Shown here: piece after piece, positions 1-8,007 of the stretch
Position numbering within the stretch: the first letter of the stretch is position 1
How the letters are laid out: each line of letters starts with the position of its first letter
NCBI GenBank assembly: GCA_031315865.1
Contig: JALDRJ010000002.1
Coordinates: forward strand, 1,524,001-1,588,000
Direction: 5' to 3'
DNA from: Nitrospirales bacterium
Lineage (GTDB): Bacteria > Nitrospirota > Nitrospiria > Nitrospirales > UBA8639
DNA length: 64,000 nucleotides
Translations under genes and position numbers: made by a program
The notes under the pieces: generated by a model
Database searches by the model: none
What the model was told of the DNA's origin: nothing
Seen by the model: only the letters and a program-made list of their open reading frames with translations

Positions 1-562
1 GATGAGCGTCAGAAAGCGGTATACCGAGAGCGTGGTACACTTCCAGCCCACGTTGGACTTTCACATAATCATTCGGATGTAATCGCCGGGCCAAGGCTGG
101 GTCGACCTGGGAAAGTTGCCTATGGACATAGGCAGCTCCTTTCTCACGGGCTTGGAGATCCAGCTGTTTCCGTAAATCCCAGTTCGCTGGTGGCCCTGTC
201 CAAAGACCATGCAGCAACGTGCGAATATACAGCCCTGTTCCTCCAGCGACCAATGGAATCTTCCCATGTTTATGAAGACCCTCAATCATATGTCTCGCAT
301 GCTGCCGGTAATCACCGACGGAAAAGTGTTGATCCGGGTTGACTAAATCAATCAATCGATGCGGAATGCCCTGTCGTTCTTGAAGCGTGGGCTTATCCGT
401 TCCTATGTCCATGCCTCGATAGACTTGGCGGGAATCTGCGGTCAGGATTTCCGTTTCTAGTTCTTTGGCGATTTCTATGGCTACCCGGCTTTTGCCGATT
501 GCCGTGGGGCCCATGAGTACGATCACGGGTTCTACTGGACGTATGGAAGAGTCCGAAACCAT
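1..562 (-). CDS. miaA: tRNA dimethylallyltransferase, partial
   Basis: Transfers a dimethylallyl group from DMAPP to N6 of A37 in tRNAs that read UNN codons. Reading down from the ATG at 562 gives a P-loop (GPTAIGKS, about residues 18-25) and the family signature ADSRQVYRGMDIGTDKPT at about 41-58, then a typical MiaA fold region with VAGGTGLYI. The C-terminal part lies beyond base 1, so only about 187 residues are visible. It follows mutL closely on the same strand, a common mutL-miaA order. Identification is secure; the fragment is cut by the window edge, not by a mutation. Confidence 0.95.
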   Translation of the reverse strand, partial: MVSDSSIRPVEPVIVLMGPTAIGKSRVAIEIAKELETEILTADSRQVYRGMDIGTDKPTLQERQGIPHRLIDLVNPDQHFSVGDYRQHARHMIEGLHKHGKIPLVAGGTGLYIRTLLHGLWTGPPANWDLRKQLDLQAREKGAAYVHRQLSQVDPALARRLHPNDYVKVQRGLEVYHALGIPLSDAH

Positions 563-593
563 GGTAGGTTGTAACACAGGTGAAGGCCGATTC

Positions 594-2408
594 TCATGCA
601 CGGCCGAAAATTTTATCCAGTTCCTGTGGAGAAAATCGTAGCGCGACTCGCCGGCCATGGGGGCAGGTCATCGGATTTCCTTCTTCAGCCCAATCGGTCA
701 GTAATCGCGTGATTTCCGGTTCATTCATGGGGCGTCCAGCTTGGACGGCGCTTTGGCAGGCCATCGAGGCGAACACGGGGCGAACTTTGGCGTCGAGCGA
801 ATCGTGGGACTTCCATTCTGCGAGGTCATCCAGGACATCTTGGATCAGCGCGCTATACGGCATTGTTCCTAAAACCGATGGAACCGCGCGAATGACGAAG
901 GAGCGTCCTCCGAACGGTTCGATTTCCAATCCAAGCTTGGCCAGTTCTGGGACATATTCAGCCAGAAGGTCGCATTGATGGGCGGGAAGATCGATGGGTT
1001 CAGGGATCAACAGCGGTTGAGTCTCGATCTTCTGTCGTTGCCAGGCTCTCCATAAACGTTCAAACAGCACTCGTTCATGTGCCGTGTGCTGATCAACGAT
1101 TTGTAATTCTCCATTCACTTGGGCGATCAGGAAAGTTTGACGCACCTGTCCGAGTGAAACAATTTGTCGTTCATCGGACATGAGGGAATAGGTGGGACGA
1201 GTTTCTTGCGACGTCGCAAGTAAGGGATCTCTCCCGGCTTCTGTGGCGGTTTCAAGTGTATGGGGCATGAAAAGGGATGTGGACATGTTTTTGTCAAAAG
1301 GACGATCTGATTGACGATAAGAAGACTGCATAACCCCATGGGTTTCCGCCGATACGGCTGGCCCCGGGTGTCCCTCGGCTAGCGTTACGCCAATATTCTC
1401 TCTCGTTTGGGCTTTGAGTGGTTGTCGGATCGCGGCCTTGATGACGGAATGGACCACGTCCGCTTGGGAGAAACGAACTTCTCGCTTGGCCGGATGGACA
1501 TTCACGTCGATCGCGGCAGGAGATATATTCAGGAAGAGTGCGAAGACCGGATGTTGCCCTTTGGGTAAAAACGAACCATAGGCTTCGTAGGCGGCATGGG
1601 TGATCGTCGTATTCTTCACTGCCCTTCGGTTGACGAAAATGTCTTGGGGGGTTCGGCTGGATCGAGTATGGTACGGACTGACCGTGAGGCCAGTGACATG
1701 AATGCCTGCCTGATCAAAGTCGAGTGGAAGCATTCGGTCAATCAAGCGGGTGCCGTAGACTTGCACGAGGCGATCTGCCGCCGTCTGTGTATTGGGATAA
1801 TCAAAGACCGAGTGATCGTTATGGAGCAATCGAAAGTGGACTGCGTGATGTACTAGGGCAGCCTGTTGAACAGCTAAGCAAATTTTGGAGAATTCTGTTC
1901 CCACGGATTTTAGAAATTTTAACCGTGCGGGTGTATTAAAGAACAAATCCTGGACGTCGACTTGAGTGCCTTGTGGGGCGGGACTTTCTCGAGAGGACCA
2001 TGTTTCTCCTCCTTCAGAATACAATTCTGTCCCCACTGTGAAATCAGATGACTGCGTGAGAAGACGAAACTTCGAAACAGACGCAATACTCGGAAGCGCC
2101 TCTCCTCGAAATCCCAGGGTTTGGATGTTCTGTAAATCGGATTCATCGCGAATCTTGCTGGTGGCGAACCGCTGGCATGCCAGTTGGGCATCATCGGGGC
2201 ACATGCCTAGTCCGTTATCGGTAACCCGAATGAGTTTTCGTCCCCCTTCTTTGATCGTAATCGTCAGCATGGTGCTGCCAGCGTCCAGACTATTATCGAT
2301 GAGTTCCTTGACGACTGCCGAAGGGCGTTCGACGACTTCTCCTGCGGCAATACGACTTGATACGGTTTCGGGCAGGATCTGAATTTTAGGAGAAGAGTTG
2401 GCGTTCAC
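594..2408 (-). CDS. mutL: DNA mismatch repair protein MutL
   Basis: Mismatch-repair matchmaker, 604 residues. The N-terminal GHKL ATPase is plain: IAAGEVVERPSAVVKELIDN, then DNGLGM and GFRGEALPSI. The C-terminal dimerisation domain keeps metal-dependent nicking-endonuclease motifs: DQHTAHERVLFE (Thr replaces the usual Ala of DQHA), ACQSAVQAG and CPHGRR. This suggests an endonuclease-type MutL as used by bacteria without MutH. The start is a GTG at 2408 without a strong Shine-Dalgarno, but the protein begins at the family's normal position. It sits between cpoB and miaA on the same strand. Confidence 0.96.
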   Translation of the reverse strand: MNANSSPKIQILPETVSSRIAAGEVVERPSAVVKELIDNSLDAGSTMLTITIKEGGRKLIRVTDNGLGMCPDDAQLACQRFATSKIRDESDLQNIQTLGFRGEALPSIASVSKFRLLTQSSDFTVGTELYSEGGETWSSRESPAPQGTQVDVQDLFFNTPARLKFLKSVGTEFSKICLAVQQAALVHHAVHFRLLHNDHSVFDYPNTQTAADRLVQVYGTRLIDRMLPLDFDQAGIHVTGLTVSPYHTRSSRTPQDIFVNRRAVKNTTITHAAYEAYGSFLPKGQHPVFALFLNISPAAIDVNVHPAKREVRFSQADVVHSVIKAAIRQPLKAQTRENIGVTLAEGHPGPAVSAETHGVMQSSYRQSDRPFDKNMSTSLFMPHTLETATEAGRDPLLATSQETRPTYSLMSDERQIVSLGQVRQTFLIAQVNGELQIVDQHTAHERVLFERLWRAWQRQKIETQPLLIPEPIDLPAHQCDLLAEYVPELAKLGLEIEPFGGRSFVIRAVPSVLGTMPYSALIQDVLDDLAEWKSHDSLDAKVRPVFASMACQSAVQAGRPMNEPEITRLLTDWAEEGNPMTCPHGRRVALRFSPQELDKIFGRA

Positions 2409-2499
2409 GATGATTGATGGTCTGTAGAAGGGCTGGCACGGGCTATGTTAGCGGGAAGGGGTGCTCATGGTTTTTACGACCCGGATCTGACCCAGATCA

Positions 2500-3405
2500 C
2501 TAGAGTTTCTCCAGTTGCTCTTTGGCCAAGGAGGCTTCAGGCGAGTCTGGATGTTCGCCAATGATACGATTCCATAGTTCTTTGGCCTGCGATTTATCCC
2601 CGGTTTCTTTCATGACGAGGCCGAGTTTGAGCAGGGCGGTGGAGACATACTTACTTTCAGGGTAGTTGGTAAGAATGTGACGCAAGGCCTTGGTCGCGGC
2701 ATCGTATTCTTTCCGGATGTAATGTGAGTCGCCGAGATAATAATAGGCTTGAGGTGTCAAAACTGCGGTGGGGTATTGTTTTAAGAATCGGCTGAACTCT
2801 ACCGTCGCCCGTTCGTATTGACCATTCAAGTAGACTTTGTAAGCTGCACGAAATACTGAAGCTTGGTTGTTGGAGCCTGCCTTGCCTTGGCCATTGACAT
2901 GATTTTTGGAAGAATCATCTTGGGGAGAATCCTGTTGATCTCTGGGTTCTGAGAGCACGACGGGTTTCGATGGGATTTTACGCTGCTGTTGAAGCAAATT
3001 GTCGATGCGAGACTCGAGGGCTTTGGCTCGGATCGAGAGATCTTGATCGCGGCGTTGGGCCGATGCTCGTGATTGCTCTATCTGTTCTCTAAGGCGCGCA
3101 CTCGTTCGCTCAAGTTTATCGAGAAGGTTGCGGGTGTCGACGCTGGCTTCTTCCTCTGTTTTTATCAATTCACCGACCAGAAAATCATGCTCATCAACTT
3201 GTGACTCTAACGATTCGATCCGGTTCAAGTATTGCTGTTCGCGCTTTTTGAAACTCTTCTGATTCGCTTCTAATGTCTCCACTTGTTTCTTTAAATCGGA
3301 AAGATTCAGTTCTCCCCCGCAACCGCTTAACCCCGCGATAAAACAGAAGACCAAGCCGAAATTGCAGGGATACTTTATGGCGGATATCATAAAGGATCTA
3401 CGCAT
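2500..3405 (-). CDS. cpoB: Tol-Pal system TPR lipoprotein, CpoB/YbgF-like
   Basis: Periplasmic partner of Tol-Pal that links outer-membrane constriction to peptidoglycan synthesis. I chose the ATG at 3405 (301 aa) because it has GGA upstream and opens a signal peptide ending in a lipobox (LSGC); the open frame continues 40 codons further up without a signal-like start. Next comes a coiled coil of about 100 residues, as in the CpoB trimerisation segment, then a charged linker. At the C-terminus there are about three TPR-type repeats with the YbgF pattern (FRAAYKVYLNGQYERA, YYLGDSHYIRKEYDAA, LLKLGLVMKETGD). A lipid anchor is unusual for E. coli CpoB. Last gene of the tol block before mutL. Confidence 0.85.
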   Translation of the reverse strand: MRRSFMISAIKYPCNFGLVFCFIAGLSGCGGELNLSDLKKQVETLEANQKSFKKREQQYLNRIESLESQVDEHDFLVGELIKTEEEASVDTRNLLDKLERTSARLREQIEQSRASAQRRDQDLSIRAKALESRIDNLLQQQRKIPSKPVVLSEPRDQQDSPQDDSSKNHVNGQGKAGSNNQASVFRAAYKVYLNGQYERATVEFSRFLKQYPTAVLTPQAYYYLGDSHYIRKEYDAATKALRHILTNYPESKYVSTALLKLGLVMKETGDKSQAKELWNRIIGEHPDSPEASLAKEQLEKL

Positions 3406-3583
3406 TTTCCTACCGTCAGTAGTTGAAAAATAACCCTCTTTGATCAAGTGTAACAGGAGAAAGAGGAAAGAGAAAGGGCGAGTCTGGCCTCCCTGCCCAG
3501 TGCCCCTCTGTCTCGATAGAGACAAAGAGACTTGGACGGTTGGCTAAGGGTTGTAGCGATATTCGCGAATCTAGAAGATTTTG

Positions 3584-5500
3584 TTACTTTTTGCTCGTTG
3601 CCCGGCTGCTGAGAAGATTAACCCGCTTGGCTAGCTCAGCCAGTCTAGACTCATGTTGATCAACACGTCCCCCAAGTTTGGTGCCAATGGTGTTGACCAC
3701 ATCTCGAAGCTGGTTGAGAGTTTTGGTTAATTGGTTCAAGTGTTCGACATTGGCTTCAGCGGTGTCGGACGAGGCTTGATTGGATTGGAATGTCGTGAGG
3801 GCCTGATTGAGTTTCCGGTCTTGAGTCTCGATTTTCGAGCGAAGGGCTTGGTCGACCTTTTCGAGTGCTGTGGCTACTGATTGGATGCCATCATTCACTT
3901 GTGTGAGATGATTGTTCGTCGCTTGCGCATCGGCATCCAGTTTTCCGACCAATCCAGACTGATGGACTTCAAGTTCTTGAAGCCGGTTATTGAGCTTTTG
4001 TAAGGCCGTTCGCATTTCGTTCGAGACTTGAGACGTCGTTTGTACGGTCGACAAGCTATTTTCTATATCGCTTTTGACTTGTTGTAACGCTTGGATCTCG
4101 TTCGATAGTTTCGTGATATGTTGTTCTTGATTATCGAGCCGACCGGCTAACGTTGAGCTGGTCGTCTCCAGGGCCCGCGCGACAGAGCCCAGACTTGAAT
4201 TGACTTTGTCGAGGTGGGTGGTCGTTTGCCGAGTATTGGCTTCGACTTGCTGAACGAGATCCGTCTGATGAGATTCGACCACGTTCAGACGTTCGTTTAA
4301 TCGTCCAGATTCTTGCATGAATTTGTCGCCTCGTTCCCCTAAGAGTCCTCCGACGAATTCTTGCTTTTCTTTGAGCGAGATCACGGATTGTGTCAAATCT
4401 TGCAGTTGTGCGATGTTTCCTTGAGTTTCACTCGTGAGGCCTTGGAGTTGATGCTCTGCCGAGTCCAGGCGAGTGAGCAAGGGGCGTTGCTGATCGGCCA
4501 TCGTTTCCGCCATGGCATTCATGCTCGTCTTGACATCTTGCTCTAGGTATGTCCGCAAGGCCTGCGTATCCGCATTGAGCTTCTCTGTCAGCGTATTCAC
4601 ATGGGTCTCTAGTTGACTCAGACTCGTTTCCAGGTTAGCTACTTGCCCGCCGACAAGCGTTCCGGATTTTTCTAAGGCGACTCGTATTTGTCCCACAGAC
4701 CCCGAAACATCTTGAATATTCGTCTTCTGGGTTTGCATCTCCATGTCCAGGGATGTCAATAGCGTTTCAAGTTCAGACAATCTGGTATCTGTACTGGTGC
4801 CTGTCGTGTGTATTTCAGCGATTTTTTGGTCTACCTGGTTGCTCAGTTCCGTGTTGGCTTGAGTGGCACGTTCCGTTTCCTGAACCAATTGATTTCCGAG
4901 GCCAGCCATTGAATCCTTGAATGAAGACAGCGAGGTTTGAAATTCTGAGAACTGTTGATTGCGTGTTGTGCTGTCCTGATCAATCTGTTGAATCAATGAA
5001 GTTAATTGATCTTGAGTCGTAGAGAGTTTGCTCTCTAACTGCGTGTTTTGCTCTTTGGCGTGAGTTTCGAGTTCTTGAAATCTTGTATCGGACTGTGAAG
5101 TCTGGGCATCCAGGTCTTGCCGGAGTTTCGTTAAGCGAAAATCCGCTTCTTCCAGATCTCCGGTCAGAGTGGTGAGGTCGGCTTCTCGCAAGGCTTTGAG
5201 CTCTTGCCGGATTTCTGCGCGTGCGCGAAAAAGATCTTTCATCGCCGCGTCCTGTTGTACTTGAAGTTCCTCGGCTTCCTTGCGATTTTTGGAGATGATC
5301 GTCTCAAGCTCTTGCTTGTCTTGGTTGAGCTGCTTGATCTGATTCTCCAAGTCTTTTTGCACTCTTGCCAGATCCGCTTTTTGTGCCACACATCCAGAAA
5401 ACAACAGGGCCCAGCCGACGATGGCAATGCTGGCTAAAAAGGACGAAGGTTTCGAGCAAGGTTGATGGAATAGTTTCAGTGTGTTCATCCAATTCATCAT
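3584..5500 (-). CDS. Long coiled-coil lipoprotein in the tol-pal operon
   Basis: Not a family I can name. The 638-residue product starts with a signal peptide and lipobox (LLFSGC, Cys about residue 37). Almost everything after that is predicted coiled coil: heptad-rich stretches rich in Q, L, E, T and S with repeated segments such as LNNRLQELEVHQSGLVGKLDADAQATNNHL and similar DLVQQVEANTRQTTTHL blocks. It ends in a basic tail. Two ATGs in tandem (5500, 5497) are possible starts. It lies between pal and cpoB, so I infer an envelope-spanning or peptidoglycan-proximal structural role with Tol-Pal. Other possibilities are a fibre-like or apolipoprotein-like protein. Confidence 0.7.
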   Translation of the reverse strand: MMNWMNTLKLFHQPCSKPSSFLASIAIVGWALLFSGCVAQKADLARVQKDLENQIKQLNQDKQELETIISKNRKEAEELQVQQDAAMKDLFRARAEIRQELKALREADLTTLTGDLEEADFRLTKLRQDLDAQTSQSDTRFQELETHAKEQNTQLESKLSTTQDQLTSLIQQIDQDSTTRNQQFSEFQTSLSSFKDSMAGLGNQLVQETERATQANTELSNQVDQKIAEIHTTGTSTDTRLSELETLLTSLDMEMQTQKTNIQDVSGSVGQIRVALEKSGTLVGGQVANLETSLSQLETHVNTLTEKLNADTQALRTYLEQDVKTSMNAMAETMADQQRPLLTRLDSAEHQLQGLTSETQGNIAQLQDLTQSVISLKEKQEFVGGLLGERGDKFMQESGRLNERLNVVESHQTDLVQQVEANTRQTTTHLDKVNSSLGSVARALETTSSTLAGRLDNQEQHITKLSNEIQALQQVKSDIENSLSTVQTTSQVSNEMRTALQKLNNRLQELEVHQSGLVGKLDADAQATNNHLTQVNDGIQSVATALEKVDQALRSKIETQDRKLNQALTTFQSNQASSDTAEANVEHLNQLTKTLNQLRDVVNTIGTKLGGRVDQHESRLAELAKRVNLLSSRATSKK

Positions 5501-5533
5501 GCGTATGGGTTACTCCACTCTAAGGCATCAAGT

Positions 5534-6610
5534 TTAGGGGTTTTGGACGAGTAAGTGCCCTCGGCGATTGAGTTGAAAGCACACTTCAGTCGTATCCGTA
5601 CAAAAGGGTCTATCCTGTCCGTATGAAATGATCGCAACCCGGTCAGGAGTGATTCCCAACTCAACCAGATAGTCTCGAATGGCACCCGCTCGTTTTTTAC
5701 CTAAGACGAGGTTGTAGGCTTGAGTTCCGCGAGAATCACAATGTCCCTCGACCAACAACTTTGAGGAAGCCTCACCCTGAAGCCATTCAGCCCCTTGTTC
5801 AAGGGCTTGCCGTCCCTCTGAAGTCAATGTCCAGCTGTCGAACTCGAAGAAGACATCACTCAGGCCTGCCGCGAGGGCTGCAGCTTCTTCTTCTTTCATC
5901 TCATCGAGTTGTTCGCGAAACGCGTCAGTCGGTTCGGCTTTGGCCACGGCGATATTCCCTGGAATTTGCTCGACAGGAAGAGTGGTCTCTTCATTCGCGT
6001 TGCCGAGGTCGAAAAGGTTGTCGGAAGTGGATTCATCTGGATTGGTAAACGCTACGAGCGGCGGGAGGTCTTCTGATGAGTCCGCGGCGCCTTGGCTCGG
6101 TTGGCTTGATGAATCGAGATTGGACAAGTTGGACCCCATCGCTGGACGAAAAGTCTCATCAAGGTTAGACGGTTCTTCTAAGGATTCCACCAAGGGAGGC
6201 AAGAACGGGGACTGAGATTGAGACTGAATGTCTTGCCCAGGAGCGCTAGGGTCGTTCGTGAGACCTTCGGGTGTTGCGGTTTGATCGTCGAGTTCTGCAA
6301 ACAAATCGGTATTACTCGAGGAGTCGGAGGCGTGGGTTGACGGAAGTGTCGGATTATAGGTGAAGTCCAGCGGTTCCAGGTCCTCTGGGGACGAGTGTGC
6401 GCCATCATTGCCCAATCCGGACTCATCGAGTCCAGAGCCACCAAGGCCCGATTGATCTTCAGACGAGTCGGTGATCATCACCAGTTCTTCTTCTCCCGGC
6501 GCCCCCGACATCGTGGAAACGTGAAGATGTTTTTTCCCGCAACCGGCGTTTATCAAGATGAGCATTCCGATAATGAGTATGATCACTGATTTTTGATAAG
6601 CTGGACGCAT
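5534..6610 (-). CDS. pal: Peptidoglycan-associated lipoprotein with long linker
   Basis: Outer-membrane lipoprotein that binds peptidoglycan and TolB. The ATG at 6610 is preferred over an upstream in-frame ATG because AAGGAG lies 8 bases before it and a lipoprotein signal (LINAGC) follows directly; this gives 358 residues. Between the lipid anchor and the OmpA domain is an acidic, Ser/Pro/Asp-rich, low-complexity linker of about 200 residues, far longer than in E. coli Pal (173 aa in total). The C-terminal OmpA domain has FFEFDSWTLTSEG, VEGHCDSRGT, YNLVLGKKRA and NRRGHLLV. It follows tolB by 47 bases. Confidence 0.92.
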   Translation of the reverse strand: MRPAYQKSVIILIIGMLILINAGCGKKHLHVSTMSGAPGEEELVMITDSSEDQSGLGGSGLDESGLGNDGAHSSPEDLEPLDFTYNPTLPSTHASDSSSNTDLFAELDDQTATPEGLTNDPSAPGQDIQSQSQSPFLPPLVESLEEPSNLDETFRPAMGSNLSNLDSSSQPSQGAADSSEDLPPLVAFTNPDESTSDNLFDLGNANEETTLPVEQIPGNIAVAKAEPTDAFREQLDEMKEEEAAALAAGLSDVFFEFDSWTLTSEGRQALEQGAEWLQGEASSKLLVEGHCDSRGTQAYNLVLGKKRAGAIRDYLVELGITPDRVAIISYGQDRPFCTDTTEVCFQLNRRGHLLVQNP

Positions 6611-6657
6611 AAGCTGTACTCCTTTTGCTGAAGATCGCTTCTGTGGCTGTAATGAAG

Positions 6658-8007
6658 TCATAAGGGAGACCATGACGGAGAACTATGGTGAGTGCCTTCC
6701 GATGTTAGTTGCTCGAGGTCAGTCCCATCACTATTAATGAGATAAATATCACTTTTCCCCCTTCGTATTGAGCTAAAGACAATATGCCGTCCGTTCGGTG
6801 ACCATGATGGGGAATCATCAATGCTTTTTCCTGACGTAATCTGCACCTGACGGTTTCCATCAGGGGTTATACGGCATAGCTTAAACCCTTCTCCTGAAAT
6901 TCTACACACAAATGCAATCCAATCGCCACGGGGAGACCATGTGGGAGCGGCATTGTAGTCTCCCTGATAAGTCAGTCGTCGAGAATTCGAGCCATCGGCG
7001 TCCATGATGTAAATCTGAGGTCGTCCTCCACGATCGGAGGTGAAAGCAATTTTTTTGCCGTCAGGAGACCAGGATGGAGAAAGATCTGCGCTACGATGGG
7101 ACGTGATTTGCGTAATGGCCTTCGTGTCGAGATCCAATGTGTAAATATCCGAATTGCCTTCTTGTGCTGACGCATAACTGAGTTGTTTACCGTTAGGCGA
7201 AAAAACTGGAGTGATATTCAAGCTTGCCGGCTGAACCAATACAGTTTCTTCACCTGAGGCGAGAATGCGCTGAACAATTTGCTGCTTCCGCTGGCGATAA
7301 GCGGTATAGACGAGCGATTTGCGGTCTGGGGCCCAGGCAGGCATCAGGTTTAAAAACCCATCTGCGGTGACCTGTTGCGGGCCATAGCCATCATAGTCCA
7401 TCACGAAAATCTCCCGTCCATTGCCCTCTTCAGAAACGTATGCAATTTTTGTTCTGGCGATGCCTGGCTCCCCGGTATATCGATAAACCAACTCATCAGC
7501 CCAACGATGGGCCATAAGCCGAACGAGCGGATCGGTGACCTTCAACGAAAAGTATCGCTTGCCCAAAAGAAATTCGTTGGTCCCAGAATCATGGGCGCAG
7601 GCGTCGAAGACAAGCCCCATTCCGCCATTATCAGTTCTCCCCACTCCGACCCGTCCCCATGTCGAGACGGTGACGCCCTGACTTGTGGCTTCATTCTCGT
7701 CTGCTGGCCCTACGCATTTGCTCTCTGCAAATTTGCCAGGCGTCGCTGGCAGATCGACAGGGGTAAAAATCTGTGATCGTTTGAGATCGGCTTTGAGAAC
7801 GGGAACGACTGGTTCATGAAAGCGGGGAGAAGTCGACCCATTGGACGTTCCACTTCCGAATTGCCTTACCCAGATGGGGATTCGCTGAAAGTCGGGGCGC
7901 GAAGCCTCAAGAAGAGCATCTTGGGCGAACGAAAGTGGGGTGACCCATAATTTTCCCATGATCGATAAAGCTACGAGGAGTATGAAGCTGAGGAGCATTC
8001 GAGTCAT
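6658..8007 (-). CDS. tolB: Tol-Pal system beta-propeller protein TolB
   Basis: Periplasmic hub binding Pal and the Tol inner-membrane complex. 449 residues with a signal peptide, an N-terminal TolB domain (FQRIPIWVRQF onward) and a C-terminal six-bladed propeller of WD40-like PD40 repeats. The repeats are seen as PAWAPDRKSLVYTAY, PVFSPNGKQLSYAS, PSWSPDGKKIAFTSDRGG, PTWSPRGDWIAFV and PSWSPNGRHIVFSS. The start ATG overlaps the stop of the tolA-like gene (ATGA), with GGAG inside the upstream gene, implying translational coupling. Length and layout match the family. Confidence 0.96.
   Translation of the reverse strand: MTRMLLSFILLVALSIMGKLWVTPLSFAQDALLEASRPDFQRIPIWVRQFGSGTSNGSTSPRFHEPVVPVLKADLKRSQIFTPVDLPATPGKFAESKCVGPADENEATSQGVTVSTWGRVGVGRTDNGGMGLVFDACAHDSGTNEFLLGKRYFSLKVTDPLVRLMAHRWADELVYRYTGEPGIARTKIAYVSEEGNGREIFVMDYDGYGPQQVTADGFLNLMPAWAPDRKSLVYTAYRQRKQQIVQRILASGEETVLVQPASLNITPVFSPNGKQLSYASAQEGNSDIYTLDLDTKAITQITSHRSADLSPSWSPDGKKIAFTSDRGGRPQIYIMDADGSNSRRLTYQGDYNAAPTWSPRGDWIAFVCRISGEGFKLCRITPDGNRQVQITSGKSIDDSPSWSPNGRHIVFSSIRRGKSDIYLINSDGTDLEQLTSEGTHHSSPSWSPL

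Noticed and set aside
580-978. Plus-strand open frame of 132 codons
   Set aside because: Lies entirely inside mutL on the opposite strand; no ribosome site and arginine/serine-rich nonsense composition.
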